Of a stretch of 35,465 bases of DNA, positions 15,783 to 24,400 are shown piece by piece. Source of the DNA: an uncultured bacterium (GTDB lineage: Bacteria; Bacteroidota; Ignavibacteria; Kapaibacteriales; UBA2268); assembly GCA_937875295.1 (NCBI GenBank), contig CALLXS010000045.1, positions 1-35,465 on the forward strand, read 5' to 3'. The position numbers were made by a program, and so were the translations under genes. Positions within the stretch are counted from its first letter, which is position 1, and the number at the start of each line of letters is the position of its first letter. The notes beneath the pieces are model-generated. The model worked only from the letters and a program-made list of their open reading frames with translations, did not search any database and was not told where the DNA came from.

Positions 15783-15810
15783 AAAAATCTCCAAAATTTT
15801 GGAGATTTTT
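15783..15810 (+). terminator. Rho-independent terminator after lat
   Basis: Stem AAAAATCTCC pairs with GGAGATTTTT across an AAAATTTT stretch that can itself pair. A T-rich tail follows 12-40 bases after the lat stop. Confidence 0.8.
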
Positions 15811-15902
15811 GCTTTATTTATCGTTATTAAGTTGTTTTATATGTTTTAAATATTTTGTATTTTTGAAGTATATTGTTTGGATAATCTATTAATTTATTTT
15901 TT

Positions 15903-16187
15903 ATGGGGCAACAAACTCAGGAAATAGTTCAAAATAAAATAGAGGAAAATGATTTATTAAATATACCAGCTAAAGTGTTATTATTTAATGATGAGTTTCA
16001 TAGTTTTGAAGATGTAATTTTCCAATTGATAAAAGCAATTAACTGCACATTAGAAATTGCTGAATCGCTCACATGGGAAGTACATTCTCGTGGTAAAGCA
16101 ATAGTCTTTAATGGTGATATTGGGGAATGTATTAGAGTAAGTTCTGTATTAGAGGAAATAAATTTAGGTACTCAAATCGAATATTAA
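15903..16187 (+). CDS. clpS: ClpS-like Clp protease adaptor
   Basis: The 94-residue protein has the ClpS core: P-A-K-V-L-L-F-N-D-E-F-H-S-F-E-D-V (usual form 'V-L-L-H-N-D-D-x-T') and a late W-E-V-H-S-R-G-K-A-I-V. The latter matches the E-V-H-x-x-G-x-A-x-V segment. ClpS binds N-end-rule substrates and passes them to ClpA or ClpC. The Asn-Asp/Glu pair that contacts the N-terminal residue is present. No clpA follows; instead a secreted protein starts two bases after the stop. No strong ribosome site is seen. Confidence 0.85.
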   Translation: MGQQTQEIVQNKIEENDLLNIPAKVLLFNDEFHSFEDVIFQLIKAINCTLEIAESLTWEVHSRGKAIVFNGDIGECIRVSSVLEEINLGTQIEY

Positions 16188-16189
16188 AA

Positions 16190-18463
16190 ATGAAAAATTT
16201 TATTTTATATATTTTATCCCTGTTTACACTTTTATTACCAGCTAAAAGTGATGTCATTATTAAAAATTTAACTCAAGAAAGTGATACAATTTTCTTAGGA
16301 GTTGTGAAATATAATTATTTTATTGAGACAAAATTTGAAATAATAAATAATGATGATATAAATTATAAAATTGACAAAGGGAATCCTTCACTATTTCTTA
16401 CTAATCCCTTGTATTTATCAAACAATGATTTTGAAGAATTTAGTATTTCTTCTCCTATGCCAATTGAAATAAAGGCGAAATCATCTCAAAATTTTACAAT
16501 TAGATATACTCCAAAAGAAAATTTAAATGCTTACCCCTTAGGTAACAAGACTGCACTTCTAAAAATTGGCATATATCGTGCTGATGCTATATCAATGCCA
16601 AATAAAAAAGAAGATATGGCATATTATAAAGAATATATCCTTAAAGCGAGAAAAATTAATCAAGATTTAGCATTTTTAGAAAGTGTAATACAAATCGATT
16701 CAGTATATGTTAATCCTGTAAATCCGGTTAAGTTGAAATTAACTCTTCAAAGTAGTACTTTAGAGCATCTAACTATTTTAAATGAAGAAATATTTTATAA
16801 ATCAAAAAATCTATTATCTGGAGAATTTTACTCAAAAACAAATGATTTAAATAAAGATTTTAAAAGTTTATATGAAACTAAAATTAGAGAATTTGAATAT
16901 TTTCCGCTAAATAGGGGATGGGATACTGTTGATTATAGAGTAGTCTATAAAAATAATAGCTCTGATTATATCGATACTGCAATTTTTAAATTTATTGCAT
17001 TCGGAGCAGAGCAACACATAATAGCACAAGAAGCTATAGATGCAGAAGTTGCAAACGATACTATTTATGTAAATGATGTATCTGTGGGCAGTTCGACAAA
17101 TTTTAAATTAATAATATCTAATGAAGGTAATTTACCATTTGGAATCTCTGCTCAATCCATATTAAAAGAATATATTAATCAGAATGAAATAAGCTATACA
17201 TTTGATAAGTATTTTTTACCAAGCGGAAAACATCTTCAAGTACAAATGTCTGATACAGCTGATATTAAATTCTCTCCAACAGAGAGAAAGACTTATATAG
17301 GTAGATTAATAATTAGAAGCGATATAAATACAAGAGATGTAGCAAATATAAACAATACTGCAAGAGAAAAGATATTTTACATTAAAGCACGCGGTATTGC
17401 ACCAGATATAATTTTAAATAATAATGATATTGACTTTAAGAATGTCAAATATTCTGAAGATTGTCCAAGTATCAAAGATACAAATATTATTATTTCTAAT
17501 ACTGGAAATCAAAGCTTAAAAATATCAAAAATAGAAATAGAACCAAATAATGGAATACCATTTTACTTTAGCAATGATGAAATTAATATTCCACCAGGAT
17601 CAAATTATAAATTTAATTTAAAATTAAATACTCAAAATCTACCAATTGGGCAAGAATATAATTATAAAATTAAGTTTACGAATAATTCTTTAAATAATCC
17701 AATTATTGAACTTAAATTAAAGTTAATTTCTTCAAAATTAGATGTAATTAAAGTCCAATTTCCAGAAATTATAAAAGCAAAAACCGGTCGTATCATTGAA
17801 ATTCCTATATTAACTGAAAAAAATAAAATAATAAATGCTAAAACTTTTAGTTCAATAATTTCTTTTAATAAAGATATTTTAGAATTTGAAAGTTTTAAAA
17901 CAATCCAAACAGCATCTGAACCTGCAATTAGCGCTCAAGTCATCGATACAGGTGATACATATTTATCAATCAGTTGCAATTCTGAAATAAGTAATTTTTT
18001 CCCTTCAGATACATTAATTATTCTAAGATTTAGAACATTTTTGGCTGACACTTACTATTCTCCGCTTATTTTTAATTCTTTCAAAATTGGAAATAATGTG
18101 TGTGATAATATTTATAGTATTAATATTAATTCTGTGAAAAGCAATTTCTCAATTGATTCAATTTGTGGATTAGATTTTAAGTTGCTAAAGAAAAAGAATA
18201 TTCCAATTACTAATCTTATTATTTTTCCTAATCCGACTTCTGATGAAATTAATTTTAACTTTAATTCTATAAAAGATGGAGTACTTAAAATCAATGTTTT
18301 AACTCAAAATGGAACAGAAATACAAGAGTTCCCACATATTAAATATGTAACTGGAGATAACAAAATCAAAGTTAGATTAAATAATTTAGCAAGTGGATCA
18401 TATTACTTAAAAATTAGTTCACAAGAATATCAAGAACTCTTCAAGTTGAATATTATTAAATAA
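16190..18463 (+). CDS. T9SS-exported protein with ASH-like and cohesin-like domains
   Basis: The 757-residue protein begins with a signal peptide (about residues 1-19). The middle has two all-beta ASH/choice-of-anchor-D-like domains at about 285-405 and 405-512. A cohesin-like beta domain is at about 517-650 (P-E-I-I-K-A-K-T-G-R-I-I-E-I-P-I-L, then I-S-F-N-K-D-I-L-E-F). The C-terminal 80 residues are a T9SS sorting tail (I-I-F-P-N-P-T-S-D-E, then A-S-G-S-Y-Y-L-K-I). The tail suggests transport across the outer membrane and attachment to or release from the surface. The N-terminal 280 residues are beta-rich and not recognised. It is flanked with almost no spacing by clpS and a beta-barrel gene. 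Confidence 0.75.
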   Translation: MKNFILYILSLFTLLLPAKSDVIIKNLTQESDTIFLGVVKYNYFIETKFEIINNDDINYKIDKGNPSLFLTNPLYLSNNDFEEFSISSPMPIEIKAKSSQNFTIRYTPKENLNAYPLGNKTALLKIGIYRADAISMPNKKEDMAYYKEYILKARKINQDLAFLESVIQIDSVYVNPVNPVKLKLTLQSSTLEHLTILNEEIFYKSKNLLSGEFYSKTNDLNKDFKSLYETKIREFEYFPLNRGWDTVDYRVVYKNNSSDYIDTAIFKFIAFGAEQHIIAQEAIDAEVANDTIYVNDVSVGSSTNFKLIISNEGNLPFGISAQSILKEYINQNEISYTFDKYFLPSGKHLQVQMSDTADIKFSPTERKTYIGRLIIRSDINTRDVANINNTAREKIFYIKARGIAPDIILNNNDIDFKNVKYSEDCPSIKDTNIIISNTGNQSLKISKIEIEPNNGIPFYFSNDEINIPPGSNYKFNLKLNTQNLPIGQEYNYKIKFTNNSLNNPIIELKLKLISSKLDVIKVQFPEIIKAKTGRIIEIPILTEKNKIINAKTFSSIISFNKDILEFESFKTIQTASEPAISAQVIDTGDTYLSISCNSEISNFFPSDTLIILRFRTFLADTYYSPLIFNSFKIGNNVCDNIYSININSVKSNFSIDSICGLDFKLLKKKNIPITNLIIFPNPTSDEINFNFNSIKDGVLKINVLTQNGTEIQEFPHIKYVTGDNKIKVRLNNLASGSYYLKISSQEYQELFKLNIIK

Positions 18464-19228
18464 ATGAATAAAATAAAATTTATATTAACTATACTAATTT
18501 TATCTTCTGTTCAACTATTATCGCAGGGGTTCGATTGGCAATATAGTATTCGCTTTCCTTCTAACTCTCCAAAATTTTTTGTAGGAGCGTCTTCATCTAA
18601 GATTTTTTCGACTGGAACATCAGATATTTCATTTTCAGAATTATATATTCCATGTTGTTCTTTCAGTAGTCCGGTTTCAGATGGTTTTTCATTTGGATTG
18701 AATGCCGAATACTGGTTAAATAGCGGAGTCGAAGCAATATCACTTAGTATGAATTTTCGCAAGAACAATTTTAATTTAAAAGCTACCCCAGATCCTGTAT
18801 TTTATAAGAATGATACTTTATATACTGAAATTATTAATGATAATATTATTAATTATTTTGATGTTTCGGGGTTATATAAATATAGAATAAATAATTCTCA
18901 TTTCTCCTTGAGCGCAGGAATAATGCTTAATATATTACTTTCTAACTACTATAAAGTAAGAGAAAATGTGATTTCACTCGATGATACTTTTAATAATGGA
19001 GAGACTTCAAGGGAAATCATTAATGGTTCTACTAATGATTTATCAAAAATTATTATTAGCCCAATTATAAGAGTTAATTATGATTTATCAATTGTCAATA
19101 GTATTTATTCCACCTTTTATGCTGATTTTGGTGTTAATTTAAATAGCATGATTAAAGATGATTCATGGAGAAATTATCAATTTTCAATAGGAATAGCATT
19201 CTATTTTGGATTTATTTTTTTAAACTGA
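18464..19228 (+). CDS. Predicted outer-membrane beta-barrel protein
   Basis: The 254-residue protein starts immediately after the stop of the previous gene (TAAATG), so it is translated with it. It has a signal peptide ending near S-Q-G-F-D-W. The rest is made of short alternating hydrophobic strands, such as F-G-L-N-A-E-Y-W-L, F-S-L-S-A-G-I-M-L-N and F-S-I-G-I-A-F-Y-F-G-F-I-F-L-N. The last ends with aromatic residues as in outer-membrane barrels. The family is not certain; it resembles the porin-like barrels often found beside T9SS cargo genes. Confidence 0.6.
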   Translation: MNKIKFILTILILSSVQLLSQGFDWQYSIRFPSNSPKFFVGASSSKIFSTGTSDISFSELYIPCCSFSSPVSDGFSFGLNAEYWLNSGVEAISLSMNFRKNNFNLKATPDPVFYKNDTLYTEIINDNIINYFDVSGLYKYRINNSHFSLSAGIMLNILLSNYYKVRENVISLDDTFNNGETSREIINGSTNDLSKIIISPIIRVNYDLSIVNSIYSTFYADFGVNLNSMIKDDSWRNYQFSIGIAFYFGFIFLN

Positions 19229-19340
19229 TTAAACCTTTTAAATAAAATATTGTCTATCTTTCTGAAAGTTAGATATTTTTCTGGAATTTGGAAAATTGAA
19301 TTATACATTAGCTATCAGAAACGACTCTACAAGAATACAA

Positions 19341-19880
19341 ATGTTTGACACAACTGACGAAAAAGCAATTACCGCATTTATTAGAGAACATCAGAGGTTT
19401 GTTTTTAATATAGCTTTTAGATATTTAAATTCTTTCGAGGACGCTCAAGATGCCTCGCAAGATGCATTCATAAAAGCAATAAATGGAATGAGTAAGTTCC
19501 GTGGGGATAGCTCAGTAAAAACGTGGTTGTATAATATCACAAAAAATACATGTCTTACTTATATCAAAAAAAAGAAAATTAAAAAAGCACTTTCTTTTTA
19601 TAATTCAAATGAAAATAAAGAATATGAAATGGAAGTAATCGATAATAGCTATAGACCTGACAACAAATTTGAAAATAAAGAACTTGAAGCGAAATTTTTA
19701 AAAGCAATTAATGATTTGCCAGAGAAACAAAGAGAAACTTTTGCACTTAGATATTATGAAGATATGCCATACAATGAAATATCAAAATTATTAGGAACAA
19801 GTGTAGGTGGTCTAAAAGCAAATTATTTTCAGGCAATAAAGAAAATATCCGAAGAACTAAAAGAATATAAACCTAATTAA
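19341..19880 (+). CDS. ECF-family RNA polymerase sigma factor
   Basis: The roughly 180-residue protein has sigma region 2 (about residues 10-80; Q-R-F-V-F-N-I-A-F-R-Y-L, then D-A-Q-D-A-S-Q-D-A-F-I-K-A). Region 4 is at about 118-175 (L-P-E-K-Q-R-E-T-F-A-L-R-Y-Y-E-D-M-P-Y-N-E-I-S). It directs transcription of its own regulon when its anti-sigma partner releases it. I prefer ATG 19341; a TTG at 19296 in the same frame would add 15 residues without clear homology. The next gene, 9 bases downstream, encodes the likely anti-sigma factor. Confidence 0.92.
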   Translation: MFDTTDEKAITAFIREHQRFVFNIAFRYLNSFEDAQDASQDAFIKAINGMSKFRGDSSVKTWLYNITKNTCLTYIKKKKIKKALSFYNSNENKEYEMEVIDNSYRPDNKFENKELEAKFLKAINDLPEKQRETFALRYYEDMPYNEISKLLGTSVGGLKANYFQAIKKISEELKEYKPN

Positions 19881-19889
19881 TAAAATAAA

Positions 19890-20528
19890 ATGGAAAATTT
19901 AAACGAAAAACAAATGGAAGAAATGCTCCCGGATTATTTATTCGGTAAGCTAGATGCTAATACAGCCGAAATTTTCAAAAATAATTTATCGAATTTCCCT
20001 AGTATCGAAAAAGAGTATAAAGCTGCAAAAGAAGTTTTCCAAAGAATCGAAGAATTAGATATTAATAAAGCTTTTGATAAAAAAGCTATGAATTTATCTG
20101 TAAGAGTAAATAATAGATTAAATAAGAAAAGTTATAAATCAAAAAAATATTCATTTTTCGGTTATGCAGTTCCTATTGCAACTGTGATTACAATGCTAAT
20201 AGTATTTTTTAATACAAATAGAAATACTGATAATGTTCCTCAACCACAAGTAGCAAAAAATTCTATCAATCAAGTAATGAATCAACCAATGATTACTGTA
20301 GAAGAATTAACTGAAATTATTGATGAAGATTTAAATTATACTGATTCTTTAGAAATTAATTCGCAAGATATAAAAAATCAAACAGATGAACTTAATGCAG
20401 AATTAGAAGTAGTCCAAATGGATCTTTATTCTTATGATTTATCAGAATCAGCTTTAATAGATGAATTAGAGCAATTAGATGAAAGTGAATTCCAATTAAT
20501 ATTAAATGATATAAAAGATAATTACTAA
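19890..20528 (+). CDS. Membrane anti-sigma factor without zinc motif
   Basis: The 212-residue protein has an N-terminal cytoplasmic domain (about 1-85; L-P-D-Y-L-F-G-K-L-D-A-N-T-A-E-I-F, like the helical anti-sigma domain). One transmembrane segment follows at about 90-110 (F-F-G-Y-A-V-P-I-A-T-V). The acidic C-terminal region of about 100 residues is presumably periplasmic. The H-x3-C-x2-C zinc motif of many anti-sigma factors is missing, so sigma binding would be zinc-free. Its place directly after the ECF sigma gene is the main reason for the call. Confidence 0.72.
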   Translation: MENLNEKQMEEMLPDYLFGKLDANTAEIFKNNLSNFPSIEKEYKAAKEVFQRIEELDINKAFDKKAMNLSVRVNNRLNKKSYKSKKYSFFGYAVPIATVITMLIVFFNTNRNTDNVPQPQVAKNSINQVMNQPMITVEELTEIIDEDLNYTDSLEINSQDIKNQTDELNAELEVVQMDLYSYDLSESALIDELEQLDESEFQLILNDIKDNY

Positions 20529-20562
20529 AAAATAATTTTTTAAAATATATAGAAAGAAAAAA

Positions 20563-21156
20563 ATGAAAAACTCAATAAAAATAGCAACTTTGCTTACATT
20601 AGTATTATTTATGTTTGTGTCGAACGATGCTTTCGCTCAAAGAGCAAATAAAGCAGGTAACCGACTAAATAACGTAAAAAGAACTAAATTAGTAGAATTA
20701 CTTGATCTTTCGGAAACCGAAAAAAATAAGTTCAATGATACTTATAATTCTTGGGATGATAAATTACAATCCCAAAGGAAAATTAACCATGATGCTATGA
20801 TTGCTCTTAGTAACTTAATAGATGAAAACCCAAATTCATCAGAAATATCAAAAAGTACTGATAATGTAATTAAAGCTCAAGAACAAATGCATAATTTAAT
20901 GCAACAACGTACAAATGAATTTAAGAAACAACTTAATGACTTGCAATTTGCTAAATTTATTACTTATGATAGAAGGTTTTATAAAGATGTCCAAAATTCA
21001 ATGATGAAATTTTATAAAAACAAAGGCAATGGGAATAATAAAAATAAAGCTGGAAATCTCAAAAACCGAAAATTTAATAAAGGTGTAAGAAATGCTGATT
21101 GTATAAACGCAGGTACATGTAACGACCCAAATTGTCCCAATTATAAAAAGAATTAA
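20563..21156 (+). CDS. Periplasmic Spy/CpxP-CnrX-like protein with Cys-rich tail
   Basis: The 197-residue exported protein has a signal peptide ending A-F-A before Q-R-A. The helical core at about 40-150 has L-L-D-L-S-E-T-E-K-N-K-F and long charged helices, like the LTxxQ-type Spy/CpxP/CnrX family of periplasmic chaperones and metal sensors. After a basic Asn/Lys-rich linker the last 20 residues hold three cysteines (C-I-N-A-G-T-C-N-D-P-N-C) that could bind metal. It is third in the sigma/anti-sigma transcript, 34 bases from the anti-sigma stop, and is followed by a terminator. Confidence 0.65.
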   Translation: MKNSIKIATLLTLVLFMFVSNDAFAQRANKAGNRLNNVKRTKLVELLDLSETEKNKFNDTYNSWDDKLQSQRKINHDAMIALSNLIDENPNSSEISKSTDNVIKAQEQMHNLMQQRTNEFKKQLNDLQFAKFITYDRRFYKDVQNSMMKFYKNKGNGNNKNKAGNLKNRKFNKGVRNADCINAGTCNDPNCPNYKKN

Positions 21157-21184
21157 ATAAATTTTAAATTTAAATAATAACTTT

Positions 21185-21214
21185 AAACCCACTAATGACT
21201 TAGTGGGTTTTTTT
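21185..21214 (+). terminator. Rho-independent terminator after the sigma triad
   Basis: An 11-bp perfect stem (21185-21195 with 21200-21210) with a TGAC loop is followed by a run of T. The bases from 21215 to 21449 carry no gene and must hold the promoter of the giant surface-protein genes. Confidence 0.9.
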
Positions 21215-21449
21215 ATTATTTTTATTGATTTCTAGCTTGCCTTAAATCAATGTGTTTATAAACTTTTAATTTCATTTATTTATAATTAAGAAATTAATAG
21301 AAAATATTTTTTTTATTAAAATAATTATGTTATTTTGCATTTAACAAAAAAATGTAACAAAAAAAAATAATTTTTATATTAATATTAAGAAAATGTATAA
21401 ATAAAGAATAACATATAATGATTTAATTTATTATAAAGGAGAAATAAAA

Positions 21450-24400
21450 ATGAATAAACTTATACTTAATACTCTATCTCATATTTTTGATATTAGAAGA
21501 TTAATTTATAGGAATAATCCCATTCAGAAAAATTATAATAAATTAATTTTGTTTGTAATCATTTTTTTCTTTTTTATTACTTTCCCTGCAATTTCAAGTA
21601 ATCTCACTATTTCATTCACTGCTGATAATATTACTTCTTTTAAAACTGATCAAAAATCACTTTCGAGTGCATTAGAAGGTTCTAATCTTAATGATATAAC
21701 TCAAATTGAAATTAGTAAAGGGATTTTTGAAGAAAGCGACTGGCGATGGCTAAGCCAGAATAGTAATAATTTAAACTCTTTAACTCATTTTCATATCGGA
21801 ATAAATATTGATAGTGTTTGCGATATTCCTCATACTATCGAGTCTCAGCCATATTTTAATGTAAGTTTGCAAGTCTTTAGTGCTAATTCATTAAAAAGTA
21901 TTGGTGATTTCTCTTTTATTAATTGTAAATCATTATCTTCAGTGCAAATTGCGGCGGTTGTGAAAATAGGGAAATCTGCTTTTCGAAATTGTAATTTAAT
22001 TTCAGCTGTTAACTTTCCTTCGTTAATAGAGCTTGATGAATCATCATTTAATAATTGCCAACTCTTAAATACTATTTCCTGTCGCTCACTATCGATTATT
22101 AGGGATAGTGTTTTCTATAATTGTAATCAATTATCATATATGGATATGAAATTTGTAGATAGTATTGGTAATTATAGTTTTTATAATTGTGAATCTATTG
22201 AGTTAATAAATCTACCATATGCCAAAAGAATTGGTGACTATGTTTTTAGTTTCTGCCAAAATCTAAAAATAGTTGAGTTTCAATCGTTAAATAGCATAGG
22301 TAAATATGCTTTCGAAGAGTGTATTAGGTTATATTCTGGAAAATTTTCCAATCTCGCAATAATTGATAAAGAAGCTTTTAAGAAATGTCAATCTTTAAGC
22401 ATAATATATTTGCCAGAGATACCTCCAAAGGTGTACTTTTCAAATGAATTTATCGATTGCCCAATAAGTCGAAGAAGCATATTTTTAGATTCCATTGGTA
22501 TTCCTTGCGACAAACTCGATTCAACATATTTTAAATATAAAATATCAAATGATGGTAATATAAGTGATGAGAAATGGTTTGGTTGGAAAATCAGTCGCGA
22601 TATTGATTCGAATGCAATGATGACAGTTAAATTTATTAACAATAATGATACTCTTATTCAATTTAAACAAAATAGTATTAATGATGCAATACAATTGAAT
22701 AACGTAACGAATATTGTGTTCATTGAGATAAGCAATGGCAAAGTAAAGCAATCAGATTGGACTTGGTTATATTATAAAAAAAATAATTTAAGTTCTCTTA
22801 CTCATTTTATAGTTACAGATTCAGTATTTGATGTTGAACTTTTTCCTGAAAATTTACCTATTCAATCTTTTTTTGGGAATAATATAAAGTATGTCAAAAT
22901 AGCAAAAATAACTAAAATAGTACGTTTACTTTTTGATGGTTGTTACTCATTAATAGCGGTTTCATTTCCGGAAGCAGAAATTATAGATCCGAAAGCTTTT
23001 AGTAATTGTACAAGTTTAAAAGAAGTCTATATACCGAAAGTTAAAAAAATACGTGGAGAAGCGTTTTATTCTTGTATATCTTTAGTTTCGATAAATTTAG
23101 ACAATACTGAAATAATTGAGATTAATGCTTTCAGAATTTGTAGCTCTCTAAATAATATTTCACTTCCATCACTTGAAATTTTAGGCGACGTTGCTTTTGC
23201 TGAATGTACTAGCTTAAAAACAGCTTATATTCCTAAAATTAAAGAAATAGGTAATGCTTCATTTTATAATAATTTGAGTTTAGCTAATATTTATGCACCA
23301 AATGTTAATATAATTAACAGTGATGCTTTTAAAAATTGTAGCAAACTAGAGTCTGTATCATTTCCAAAACTTAAGAAAATTGAAAGATTAGCATTTGTAT
23401 CTTGTTCATCTTTAAAATTATTTTTTTTGCCATCAAATCCACCGGAATTAGACTTGAATAATAATGTTGGGTCACCTTTTGCTTTGTGTCATCCTATACG
23501 ACGTCTTGTTTTTGTAGATACAAATGGTAATCCAATAAAAGAATCTTCAAAGGAATATAAGATATATAGTTCAATAGAAGATGAAAATGCTAATGACAAC
23601 TTGTGGTATGGTTGGTACATAAGCAACTATGCAGCTGAAAGAAATTTAGTAGCTAAAATCACATTAAATAATAGTGATAATGAATTAATTATAAATAGTG
23701 AATTTCTTGAGGGAGCATTAAAAGATATAAATTTAAATGAAATTAATAAAATCGAAATTATTTCAGGGAATTTTTTATTTGATAGCTGGGAATTCCTAAT
23801 ATTGAATAGAGAAAAATTAATAAACCTTACACATTTTATTATTAATGATTCAGTAAGCTACGTTGATTATATCCCATCTACAATAGAAGGAATGCAATTA
23901 TTTAGTGAAAATTTGCAATATATATATGTCGCAAAAACAAAAGGAGTCGGGCATAATGTATTTAGAGAATGCTATTCTTTGAGGAATGCAATATTTCCTA
24001 ATGCAACTTATATTGGACTAAATAGTTTTTTAAATTGTTGTTTATTAGATTCAGTATTTATACCTTCCGCAGAAATAATCGATATAGCTGCTTTTAAAGG
24101 TTGTTTTTCAATGGTAAGCATAAGTTTACCTCATGTAAAAAAAATGATGGCTGAATCTTTTAAAAACTGTTACAATTTACAGACCATACATTTATCTTAT
24201 AACATTCCATATTTATGGAAAGAAGAGAAACTAAAAAATCCAAATATTGAGGATTTATACGCTACTGATAATGTATTTTTTAACGGCAAAGAAAATAAAA
24301 ATGTAATTTTTGTCGATACAAATAATAATGAATTATTAAATAAAGTAGATATTTATAATCATTATAAATCATATAATGACGGGAACACAACTGATGAAAT

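Noticed and set aside
6416..16187. ClpC and ClpS as a working pair in one cell.
   Set aside because: The genes lie on the two sides of the join, so a functional link cannot be claimed from this contig.
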